64,000 nt of DNA from Sphingomonas sp. (GTDB lineage Bacteria; Pseudomonadota; Alphaproteobacteria; Sphingomonadales; Sphingomonadaceae), in assembly GCA_017849555.1 (NCBI GenBank), contig JAFIGU010000036.1, positions 1-64,000 of the forward strand, read 5' to 3'. Below, piece by piece: positions 1-7,909 of this stretch. The notes under the pieces were generated by a model. That model was not told the origin of the DNA, ran no database searches, and saw nothing but the letters and a program-made list of their open reading frames with translations. The translations under genes and the position numbers were made by a program. How positions within the stretch are numbered: the stretch's first letter is position 1; the number at the start of each line of letters is the position of its first letter.

Positions 1-2
1 AA

Positions 3-77
3 CGCAAGGCGACCATCGCGCGCGACATGGGCATCAGCCGCGAAACCCTCTACCAGTACCTTCGCGCCGCTGCCTGA
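3..77 (+). CDS. C-terminal end of a serine recombinase (resolvase/invertase), cut by window edge
   Basis: Only the last 24 codons are in the window. They read RKATIARDMGISRETLYQYL and end at a TGA. This is the helix-turn-helix tail typical of Hin/Tn3-type resolvases, which use it to bind recombination sites; the catalytic domain would lie upstream, outside the window. The gene is followed after about 50 bases by a TonB receptor lacking its 5' part, so the recombinase probably belongs to a mobile element that inserted there. The call rests on one short HTH motif, so another HTH protein is possible. Confidence 0.6.
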   Translation, partial: RKATIARDMGISRETLYQYLRAAA

Positions 78-130
78 CACCAATGTTCACATTATGTCCG
101 GAAAATCGTTGTTCAGCGTACAAAGCTTGA

Positions 131-1789
131 GGTGACGCCCTCAACGTCGCGGTCGCCCCCAATCTCGCGTTCCGCATCGCGGGGACGTTCAGCCACGCCG
201 ACGGCTGGTTCAAGAATGTCCTGCCCGGCTATCCCGATCTCGGCGAGACGCGCGAATTCGCATTGCGCGGGACGATCCATTGGGAGCCGACCGACCGCCT
301 CAAGCTGGTGCTGCGCGGCTCGGTGAGCGAGCAGACCCCGCATAATTACGGCATCTACGCGCAGAATGCCGATCAGTCGCGCATCGACGGGCTCGATCGC
401 TATCACATCGCCTCGAACGTCGCGACGCGCCGCATCGCGCGGACGCAATCGGTCGCGCTGACCGCCAATTACGAGCTGACCGATGCGCTGACGCTGACCA
501 GCATCACCTCCTACGACCACGGCACCTTGTTCTTCACCGAAGACACCGACGGGCGCGGCGACAAATTCCTCGAAATTCCCTATGGCGATCGGGCGAGCCA
601 GTTCGCGCAGGATCTGCGTCTCACCAGCAACACCCACGGCCCGTTCGATTTCATCCTCGGCCTCTATTACGCGCGCGAGAAGGTGTTCAATTCGAACTCG
701 TTCCAGATCATGAACGATGTCGCCTCGGGCGGCGATCTCAACGGCGACGGCGTGGTCAACCATCTCGATTGCCAGCTCAGCGGCGGGCTCGCGGGGTGCA
801 AGATCGAGAACCATTTCGATCAGGTCAAGAAAAGCTACGCCGCTTATACCGACGTAAAATTCAAATTGACCGACCGGTTCACCTTGCGCGGTGGATTGCG
901 CTTCACCCACGATACCGGGGTGCAGAGCAATTTCGAATCCAACGTCTATGGCGCCGACGATGTCTTCGTTCAGACCAATATCCCGCTCACCGGCGCGCGC
1001 TATTCGACCGACAATCTCTCGGGCAAGATCGGGTTCGACTATAAGCTCGCCGACGGCAATCTGTTCTACGCCAGCGTCAGCCGCGGCTATCGTGCGCCGA
1101 GCTTCAACGCGCAGGCGTTTTTCGATCCGAGCGAAGTGTCGGTCGCCAAGGCGGAGAAGGTCACCTCCTACGAAATCGGCGCCAAGACGCGCTGGTTCGA
1201 CCGGCGCGTGACGCTCAACCTCGCGGCTTTCTATTACGACTATCGCAACCAGCAGTTCATCAACGTCAACCCCTCGACCGGCGCGCAGGATCTGTTCAAC
1301 ATCCCCAAATCGCGCATCTTCGGCGGCGAGGCCGAGCTGACCGCGCGCATCGCCGACTGGTTCCAGCTCCACGCCGGGGCGGGTGCCTTGTCGACCAAGA
1401 TCCTCCAGGGGACGGTCAGCGGGGTCGATGTCGTCGGGCACAAGCTCGCCAATGCCCCGTCCTTCACCTTCAACGTCGGGCCGGACCTGACGCTCGCGCG
1501 CGGCAGCTTCGGGACGATCAGCGTGCATCCCGCATTGGCCTATCAGTCGAGCCAGTATTTCGAGGTGATCAACGAGCCGATCCTCAAGCAGAAGGGCTAT
1601 GCGCTGCTCGACGCGCATGTCGATTACGAGAGCGCCGACGGACATTTCACCGCTTCGGGCTGGGTCAAGAATGCGGCGCAGCAATTCTATTTCACGTCGC
1701 GGGTCGATCTGCTGGCCGGGTTCGGCTTCATCTACAATCATATCGGCAACCCGCGGACCTATGGCGTGACCTTGGGCTATAAGTTCTGA
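131..1789 (+). pseudogene. 5'-truncated TonB-dependent receptor (beta-barrel part only)
   Basis: The frame opens just after a TGA at 128-130 and codes for about 552 residues of outer-membrane beta-barrel, starting GDALNVAVAPNLAFRIAGTF and ending GVTLGYKF with the usual terminal Phe. Intact receptors of this type have about 700-850 residues with a signal peptide, TonB box and plug domain; all three are missing. An internal ATG at 263 is available but would start inside a barrel strand, so I read this as a remnant rather than a working gene. The reading frame is otherwise intact, which suggests a recent loss. It lies 12 bases upstream of an aldehyde dehydrogenase, so the lost receptor may once have served the same substrate. 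A strand-exchange or fusion origin cannot be ruled out. Confidence 0.8.
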
Positions 1790-1801
1790 CGGGAGAGAGC
1801 G

Positions 1802-3205
1802 ATGACTCATTATCGGATGCTGATCGGCGGCGCGCTGGTCGATGCGGACGCGCGGATCGAGGTGATCAACCCGGCGACGGGCGAGCCCTTCGCCACGGTC
1901 CCGCATGCCTCGACCGCCGATGCCGACGCGGCGATCGCTGCCGCGCGCGCTGCCCAGCCGGCGTGGGGTGCGCGGCCGATCGCCGAACGCCGCGCCGCGC
2001 TGGTCGCGCTCGCCGATGCGATCGCGGCGAACGGCGATGAGCTCGCGCGGCTGCTGACGATGGAACAGGGCAAGCCGCTCGCCGAGGCGCAGGGCGAGCT
2101 GGCGTGGACCGAGGGCTATCTGCGGCATTATGCCACGCTCGAGCTGCCCGATCGCATTATCCAGGACGATGCGACCGGCTATATCGCGGTGCGCCACCAG
2201 CCGCTTGGCGTAGTGGTGGGGATCATCGCGTGGAACTTCCCGCTGCTCGTCGCCTGCTGGAAGATCGGCCCGGCGGTGCTCGCGGGGAATGCGATCGTGC
2301 TCAAGCCCGCGCCGACCACCCCGGTCACCGCGCTCCGCCTCGGCGAGATCGCGCGCGAGATCTTCCCGGCCGGCGTGGTCAATATCATCACCGATGCCAA
2401 TGATCTCGGGCCGCATCTGACGGCGCATCCCCACGTCGCCAAGATCGGCTTCACCGGCTCGACCGCGACCGGCAAGCGCATCGCCGCCAACGGGGCGGAC
2501 ACGCTGAAGCGCGTCACGCTCGAACTTGGCGGCAATGACGCGGCGATCGTGCTCGAGGATGTCGACGTACGTGAGACGGCGCAGGCGATCTTTGACAGCG
2601 CCTTCCTCAATTGCGGGCAGGTGTGCCTCGCGGTGAAGCGCGCTTATGTCCACGCCGATATCTATGACGCGATGTGCGCCGAACTGGCACGGCTGGCGAG
2701 CGAGGCGGTGGTCGGCGACGGGCTCGAGCAGGGCGCGCGGATCGGCCCGATCCAGAACCGCATGCAATTCGAGAAGGTGAAGGGCTTTCTCGAAGCGGCG
2801 CGCGCCGAGGGGACGATCGCGGCGGGCGGCAGGGCGATGGAGCGCGCCGGCTATTTCATCGAGCCGACGATCGTGCGCGACGTGACCGACGGCGCCAGAA
2901 TCGTCGACGAGGAACAATTCGGCCCGATCCTGCCGGTGATCCGCTTCGAGGATGTCGAGGATGTCATCGCGCGCGCCAATGCCTCCGATTACGGGCTCGG
3001 CGGCTCGGTATGGAGCCGCGACGTGGATCGCGCCGCGGGGATTGCCGGGCGGATCGCCGCCGGGCAGGTATGGGTCAACCAGCATATCGCGATCGGCCCG
3101 CACATCCCGATGGCCGGTTTCAAGCAATCCGGCCTCGGCGCCGAGCAATCGGTGGAGGGGCTGGCGGAATATACCCAGCTTCAGGTGGTGAACATCAAAC
3201 GATGA
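1802..3205 (+). CDS. NAD(P)-dependent aldehyde dehydrogenase
   Basis: A 467-residue protein of the classical ALDH superfamily, which oxidises aldehydes to carboxylic acids in the cytosol. Visible features are the Rossmann-side AWNFP motif near residue 143, the general base Glu241 in the TLELGGN motif, and the catalytic Cys275 in FLNCGQVC. The length matches the succinate-semialdehyde/betaine-aldehyde-like branch, but the substrate cannot be read from sequence. A GGGAGAG ribosome site precedes the ATG. The stop overlaps the start of the acyl-CoA synthetase as ATGA, so the two are co-translated. Together they could convert an aldehyde to an acid and then to its CoA thioester; this is an inference. 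Confidence 0.93.
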   Translation: MTHYRMLIGGALVDADARIEVINPATGEPFATVPHASTADADAAIAAARAAQPAWGARPIAERRAALVALADAIAANGDELARLLTMEQGKPLAEAQGELAWTEGYLRHYATLELPDRIIQDDATGYIAVRHQPLGVVVGIIAWNFPLLVACWKIGPAVLAGNAIVLKPAPTTPVTALRLGEIAREIFPAGVVNIITDANDLGPHLTAHPHVAKIGFTGSTATGKRIAANGADTLKRVTLELGGNDAAIVLEDVDVRETAQAIFDSAFLNCGQVCLAVKRAYVHADIYDAMCAELARLASEAVVGDGLEQGARIGPIQNRMQFEKVKGFLEAARAEGTIAAGGRAMERAGYFIEPTIVRDVTDGARIVDEEQFGPILPVIRFEDVEDVIARANASDYGLGGSVWSRDVDRAAGIAGRIAAGQVWVNQHIAIGPHIPMAGFKQSGLGAEQSVEGLAEYTQLQVVNIKR

Positions 3206-4833
3206 CCGGACTTTCGATTGCCCGCGGCCCGACCGACACCCCGCTGCTCGACACGACGATCGGCGTCGCGCTGCGCGAAGCGGCGGCGCGCTGGGCCGAC
3301 GATCTGGCGCTGGTTTCGCGGCATCAGGCGATCCGCTGGACGTGGCGCGAATTCGACGCAGAAGTCGATCGCGTCGCGACCGGGCTTATCGTGCGCGGGG
3401 TGAAGAAGGGCGATCGCGTCGGGATCTGGGCGCCCAATTGCGCCGAATGGGCGGTGATCCAGTTCGCCACCGCGCGGATCGGCGCGATCCTCGTCAACAT
3501 CAATCCGGCCTATCGCATCAGCGAGGTCGAATATGCGCTCAACAAGGTCGGCTGCTCGGTGCTGGTCACCGCGGCGCGGTTCAAGTCGAGCGACTATCTC
3601 GCGATGCTGCGCGCGATCTGGCCGACGAACGTTCCCGGGCTCAGGCTGGCGGTCTCGCTCGGTGCGGAGGCGCATGACGGCTTCTTGCCGTGGGATAAGC
3701 TCCGCGCAACCCCCGACGAAGCGGCGCTGGCGGCGGCCGAGGCGGCGCTGCACCCCGACGACGCGATCAACATCCAGTTCACCAGCGGCACCACCGGGCT
3801 GCCCAAGGGCGCGACGCTCACCCACCGCAACATCCTTAACAACGGCTATTTCACTGCGCGGACGCTGCATCTGGGGCCGGACGACCGGATCTGTGTGCCG
3901 GTGCCGCTCTATCATTGCTTCGGGATGGTGCTGGCCAATCTCGCGGCGGTGACGAGCGGGGCGGGGCTGATCTATCCGGCGGAGAGCTTCGACCCGGAAC
4001 GCGTGCTTGAGGCGGTCGCGGCTGAGCGCTGCACCGCGCTCTACGGCGTGCCGACGATGTTCATCACGATCCTCAACCACCCCGCGCTCGCGGCGACCGA
4101 CACCTCGTCGCTGCGCACCGGCATTCTCGCCGGCTCGCCGTGCCCGCTGGCGACGATGCGCGAGGTGATCGACCGGCTCAACATGCGCGAGGTGACGATC
4201 GGTTACGGGATGACCGAAACCAGCCCGCTCACCACCCAGACCGCGACCGACGATCCGATCGAGGAGCGCGTCGGCTCGGTCGGGCGGGTGCATCCGCACG
4301 CGCAGGCCAAGATCGTCGGCCCCGGCGGCGAGACGCTGCCCTATGGCGAGCAGGGCGAATATTGCTCGCGCGGCTATGCGGTGATGCTCGGCTATTGGGA
4401 CGAGCCCGAAAAGACCGCCGAGGCGATCGACGCCGACGGCTGGATGCATTCGGGCGACCTCGCGACGATGGATGCGCGTGGCTATGTCCGCATCACCGGA
4501 CGGATCAAGGACATGATCATCCGCGGCGGCGAGAATATCTATCCGCGCGAGATCGAGGAATTCCTGCTCGGGCATGAGGCGATCGCCGATGCGCAGGTGT
4601 TCGGGGTGGCGGACGAGAAATTCGGCGAGGAAGTCTGCGCCTGGATCATCCCGCGCCCCGGCGCGGCGCTGACGCCGGATGAGGTGCGCGATCACTGCAA
4701 GGGCCGCATCGCGCATTACAAGGTGCCGCGTTATATCCGCATCGTCGAAAGCTTTGCGATGACCGTCACCGGTAAGGCGCAGAAATTCGAAATGCGCCGG
4801 ATCATGGAAGCGGAATTGAGCGTATCGGTCTGA
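3202..4833 (+). CDS. AMP-forming acyl-CoA synthetase
   Basis: The start chosen is the ATG overlapping the aldehyde dehydrogenase stop, giving 543 residues; a longer open frame upstream only overlaps the preceding gene. The protein belongs to the ANL adenylating superfamily: it activates a carboxylate with ATP and transfers it to CoA. The P-loop [10 protein letters not shown] lies at about residues 194-203, the GYGMTE motif of adenylate binding follows in the second half, the hinge region has [16 protein letters not shown], and the C-terminal catalytic lysine is Lys525 in TGKAQK. The closest type is medium/long-chain fatty-acyl-CoA synthetase, but acid specificity is not visible. In this context it may activate the product of the neighbouring dehydrogenase. 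Confidence 0.93.
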   Translation: MTGLSIARGPTDTPLLDTTIGVALREAAARWADDLALVSRHQAIRWTWREFDAEVDRVATGLIVRGVKKGDRVGIWAPNCAEWAVIQFATARIGAILVNINPAYRISEVEYALNKVGCSVLVTAARFKSSDYLAMLRAIWPTNVPGLRLAVSLGAEAHDGFLPWDKLRATPDEAALAAAEAALHPDDAINIQFTSGTTGLPKGATLTHRNILNNGYFTARTLHLGPDDRICVPVPLYHCFGMVLANLAAVTSGAGLIYPAESFDPERVLEAVAAERCTALYGVPTMFITILNHPALAATDTSSLRTGILAGSPCPLATMREVIDRLNMREVTIGYGMTETSPLTTQTATDDPIEERVGSVGRVHPHAQAKIVGPGGETLPYGEQGEYCSRGYAVMLGYWDEPEKTAEAIDADGWMHSGDLATMDARGYVRITGRIKDMIIRGGENIYPREIEEFLLGHEAIADAQVFGVADEKFGEEVCAWIIPRPGAALTPDEVRDHCKGRIAHYKVPRYIRIVESFAMTVTGKAQKFEMRRIMEAELSVSV

Positions 4834-4866
4834 TATTGTTGTAAAGTCATCTTACGCGGGGTTGCC

Positions 4867-4895
4867 CGCCGGGGATTTAATCGCCATCCCCGGCG
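4867..4895. promoter_or_regulatory. Perfect 10-bp inverted repeat just upstream of the tandem TetR gene
   Basis: Arms CGCCGGGGAT (4867-4876) and ATCCCCGGCG (4886-4895) are perfect, with a 9-base loop, and end 3 bases before the ATG at 4899. It could be an autoregulatory operator, or an RNA hairpin that hides the start region or ends the upstream transcript. No T-run follows, so a simple rho-independent terminator is less likely. Confidence 0.5.
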
Positions 4896-4898
4896 ACC

Positions 4899-6068
4899 AT
4901 GGCGAGCAATCAGGCAGAACATATCCTGTCGACGGCGGCGCGCCTCGCGCTCGATCACGGGCTGGGGGCGCTGACGATGCGCGCCGTGGCGTCCGCCGCC
5001 GGGGTGTCGTCATCAGCGATCGTCTATCATTTCCGGACGCGCGAGGGATTGCTCGTCGCGATCCTCGAATATCTCGCCGAATCGATCGCTGCCGGCCGCG
5101 ACCGGCTGGCCGGCGCCTTCGACGACGAACAGCGCGCGGTCGCCGGCCCGGCGGCGGGGGTGGCGGCGATCCTGTGCCGCATGGTCGACGAACAGGGGCT
5201 CGCCAGCATCACCGTCTCCGAGATCGCCCGGCTGTTGCGCGGCACCGATATGGACCGGCCGGTACAGGCGGCGATGGCGGCCGCGAACCAGCGCGCCGCG
5301 CATTTCTGGCAGGCGTTGCCGTTGCTCGCGCAGGAAGACGCGCAAGCGCGCGAGATCTGGGCGGCGTTTGGGCAAGGGGTGCTCGCACTCGCGATGCTCG
5401 ATCGCAGTGCGGTGGCACGCAACGCGCGCGTCATCCGGCTGACCGCGCGGCTGGCGGACCGTCTTGCGGCGCGCGAGGTCGTGGTGCTGCCGGCGAGCGA
5501 AGCCCCTCAGCCGCTCGCGGCATTGGTGCGCCCGGCCGGCAAGCAGCAGATCGTCGACGCGACGATCCGGCTGAGCGGGGAGGGCGGGATCGAGGCGCTC
5601 ACTCACCGCAAGATCGCCGCCGCCGCCGGGCTGTCGGTCGCATCGACGACCTATTTCTATCCGACCAAGGAGGATATCATCGTCGACGCCGCTTATGACG
5701 TCCAGGCGCGTGCGATGAATGCGGTTATAAATCAAAGCGTTGCTCCACCGAGCTTCATGTCGCGTATCACGCTCGACGATCGGCAGGAGGAGCGTGCCGA
5801 AATGGCGACGCTGAGCGCCTTCATGGCCGCCGCGGTGCGCAACCCCGAGCTGCTGCCGCTGGCCGAGGTGTTGCGACGGACCCGCGGCATCGACGGCGCG
5901 CGCTGGCTCGCGGCGCGCGGCTATCACGCCACCGATCGACTGGACGGAATCGTCTGGGCGGCGGTCACTTCGTTCCTTGCGCAGCATGCATTATTGCTGC
6001 CGGCTGCCGAGCGTGTCGCATTTCTCGATGATTTTTCAGATGCTTGGCTCCGCCGGCTGTTCGGCTGA
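4899..6068 (+). CDS. Transcriptional regulator made of two fused TetR units
   Basis: The 389-residue protein is twice the usual TetR length of about 190-210. The first HTH lies at about residues 8-55 (LTMRAVASAAGVSSSAIVYH), followed by a helical domain to about residue 195. A second complete HTH lies at about 216-262 (ALTHRKIAAAAGLSVASTTY) with its own C-terminal helical domain. Both recognition helices look intact, so this is a tandem fusion and not decay. A monomer carrying two DNA-binding units could act as a pseudo-dimer or bind two half-sites of different sequence. It sits between the acyl-CoA synthetase and a DUF1254 gene, both on the same strand, and an inverted repeat overlaps its leader, so autoregulation is plausible. 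Target genes are inferred only from proximity. Confidence 0.88.
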   Translation: MASNQAEHILSTAARLALDHGLGALTMRAVASAAGVSSSAIVYHFRTREGLLVAILEYLAESIAAGRDRLAGAFDDEQRAVAGPAAGVAAILCRMVDEQGLASITVSEIARLLRGTDMDRPVQAAMAAANQRAAHFWQALPLLAQEDAQAREIWAAFGQGVLALAMLDRSAVARNARVIRLTARLADRLAAREVVVLPASEAPQPLAALVRPAGKQQIVDATIRLSGEGGIEALTHRKIAAAAGLSVASTTYFYPTKEDIIVDAAYDVQARAMNAVINQSVAPPSFMSRITLDDRQEERAEMATLSAFMAAAVRNPELLPLAEVLRRTRGIDGARWLAARGYHATDRLDGIVWAAVTSFLAQHALLLPAAERVAFLDDFSDAWLRRLFG

Positions 6069-6159
6069 GCGCCGCTGTACATTTGCACACCATATGGCTT
6101 GACCGCCTGTCGACGCCGGACATATGCTTAGTTCTGGTCGATTGCAGGGCCTCCCTGTA

Positions 6160-6230
6160 CCGTTTTTAAGGTAAAACGGGCTGTTCATTTGTGCAGTATC
6201 GACCCGTGATGTGTCTCCAGTCGGGGTCGA
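6160..6230. promoter_or_regulatory. Two inverted repeats in the leader of the DUF1254 gene
   Basis: The 161-base gap before the DUF1254 gene holds an A/T-stemmed hairpin, CCGTTTT (6160-6166) with AAAACGG (6173-6179), and a second inverted repeat, TCGACCC (6199-6205) with GGGTCGA (6224-6230), whose right arm touches the start codon. They may be operator or leader structures; the sequence alone does not decide. Confidence 0.3.
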
Positions 6231-7747
6231 TGATGCGCCATTCTCTGTTTGCCGCTGCCGCGGTGTTCTTCGCAACGATCGCCGCCGCGCCTGTGTCGGC
6301 AACCGAGGAGGCGCCCGCGGCCAGCGCGGCCTTGCCCGCGACGGGGTTTGCCGCGGGCTTGTCGAATGCCGACATCGAGGCGCTGAGCGCCGAGGCCTTC
6401 TACTGGGGGCTCAACATCGCGGGCTTCTACGAGCTGCGTTACGTCTTCACCCAGCTCGAGGGAACGCCGGCGTTTCGCGGGCTCAACCGGGTGCAGGCCA
6501 ACGACAATCTGATGGACGCATCGGCGCGCTATGCGACGACGATCAACGCCTCGACGCTCTATGCCGGCGGGATGTTCGACGTATCGCGCGATCCCCTGGT
6601 GATCGAGGCGCCCGCGGTGACCGACCAACGCTATTGGAGCATCCAGGCGCTCGACCAGAACGCCAATTGGTTCCTGATGGTCGGATCGCAATTCACCGGC
6701 AACGGCGCGCAACGCTATCTGGTCGTCGGGCCGCAGTGGCGCGGCAAGCTGCCGGCAGGTTTCCGCTCGACCGAAATCATCCGCGCGACCTCGAACAGCT
6801 TCTCGCTGACGACGCGGGTCGCGGTGACGACGCGCGATGCCGCCGATATGGCGGGCGCGCGCAAGGTGACCCACGGCGTCGCCGCAGCGCCGCTGTCGCT
6901 GTGGCAGGCCAATGGCGGGAAGGTGCCCCCGCTCGCGCAGCAGCCGACGGTGAGGGCAAATTACCGAACCTTCCCGCGGATGCGGCAGATCATCGATTAC
7001 GGGCGGACGATGACCGCGGTCGATTTCCTCCAGTTGCTGAGCCTCTCGATCAACGACCCGTCGCTCACCCGCCGCACCGACTCGGTCAAGGAGACGGCGA
7101 CGCTGGCGCGGCTGGCGAAGCTCGGGCTGCGCGAGGGGGCGTTGCTCGATCCGGCGAAGCTTTCCCCAGCGCAGGTCGCCGCGGCGCAGGCCGGGTTCGA
7201 TCTCGCGCGCAAGAAGGCCAAGGCGGCGCTCGACGCGTCGTTGATCGACATGAACGGCTGGCGGCTGCAGTCGAGCCTGTTCTACGACGATCTCGACTAT
7301 GTCGCCAAAGCGGGCGCCGACGATGTCGCCTGGGGCACCCCGGTGCCCTATCAGTCGCACAGCATCGCTTATGTCTTTCGCGACAGCCACGGCGCGCCGC
7401 TTGATGGTGCCAAACCTTACACCCTGACGCTCGATCTCGCGAACCTTCCCCCGGTGACCGAATTCTGGGAGCTGCCGGTGTACGATTCGGCGGGCTATTT
7501 CATTCCCAATGCGCTCAACCGCTACAGCGCGACGAGCTATCTGCTCGCCAGCGGCGCCTATGCGGTGCGCGACAATCGCGTCACTTTCTACCTCCAGCCC
7601 GATCGGCCGACCGATCCCAATCAAGCGCGCAACTGGCTGCCGACCGCGCGCGGCGATACCTTCCAGCTCGCAGCGCGCTTCTACGGGCCGATGGCGCCGC
7701 TGGTCGACGGCAGCTATCCGATGCCGAAGATCGAGCCGGCGCCGTGA
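6230..7747 (+). CDS. Exported DUF1254/DUF1214 domain protein
   Basis: The 505-residue product starts at the ATG pair MMRHSLFAAAAVFFATIAAA, which gives a clean signal peptide ending near residue 24; a longer frame opening 13 codons upstream would bury it. The mature protein carries the DUF1254 region (for example the RYWSIQALDQNANWF stretch) followed by the C-terminal DUF1214 region ending in GSYPMPKIEPAP. These two domains normally occur together in periplasmic or exported proteins of unknown biochemical role that are frequent in Proteobacteria. No catalytic residues can be assigned. It is separated by 161 bases from the regulator upstream and by about 160 bases from the demethylation operon downstream, so it is probably transcribed alone. 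Confidence 0.85.
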   Translation: MMRHSLFAAAAVFFATIAAAPVSATEEAPAASAALPATGFAAGLSNADIEALSAEAFYWGLNIAGFYELRYVFTQLEGTPAFRGLNRVQANDNLMDASARYATTINASTLYAGGMFDVSRDPLVIEAPAVTDQRYWSIQALDQNANWFLMVGSQFTGNGAQRYLVVGPQWRGKLPAGFRSTEIIRATSNSFSLTTRVAVTTRDAADMAGARKVTHGVAAAPLSLWQANGGKVPPLAQQPTVRANYRTFPRMRQIIDYGRTMTAVDFLQLLSLSINDPSLTRRTDSVKETATLARLAKLGLREGALLDPAKLSPAQVAAAQAGFDLARKKAKAALDASLIDMNGWRLQSSLFYDDLDYVAKAGADDVAWGTPVPYQSHSIAYVFRDSHGAPLDGAKPYTLTLDLANLPPVTEFWELPVYDSAGYFIPNALNRYSATSYLLASGAYAVRDNRVTFYLQPDRPTDPNQARNWLPTARGDTFQLAARFYGPMAPLVDGSYPMPKIEPAP

Positions 7748-7790
7748 GAAACATCCCACAGCCGCCACGGCCTTGAGCCTTGATGACGCA

Positions 7791-7826
7791 ATGCTAGACA
7801 GCATTTCAGCTTATAGCGCTCATAAG
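7791..7826. promoter_or_regulatory. Candidate operator region upstream of the dimethylglycine/sarcosine operon
   Basis: The gap before the first gene of the operon has two short dyads: ATGCT-N4-AGCAT at 7791-7804 and CTTAT-N7-ATAAG at 7810-7826. Their position about 85-120 bases before the ATG at 7910 fits a regulator site or promoter spacer. Evidence is only the symmetry and position. Confidence 0.3.
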
Positions 7827-7909
7827 TCATTCCGATGTAGCCACTCTCCATTTCCTCCTTGGTTCGGTGCTTGGCATATCGATGCCGAAGGCCCCGGCTG
7901 AGGAACGAT

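Noticed and set aside
263..1789. Intact receptor gene starting at the ATG at 263
   Set aside because: The in-frame sequence upstream to 131 is clearly barrel protein, so the ATG is internal to a truncated gene.
113..3148. 1011-residue open frame on the minus strand
   Set aside because: It is antisense to the receptor remnant and the aldehyde dehydrogenase, is rich in Arg, Ala and Asp with no recognisable domain, and is explained by strong third-position GC bias.
3181..4716. 511-residue minus-strand ORF
   Set aside because: Antisense shadow of the acyl-CoA synthetase with no domain.
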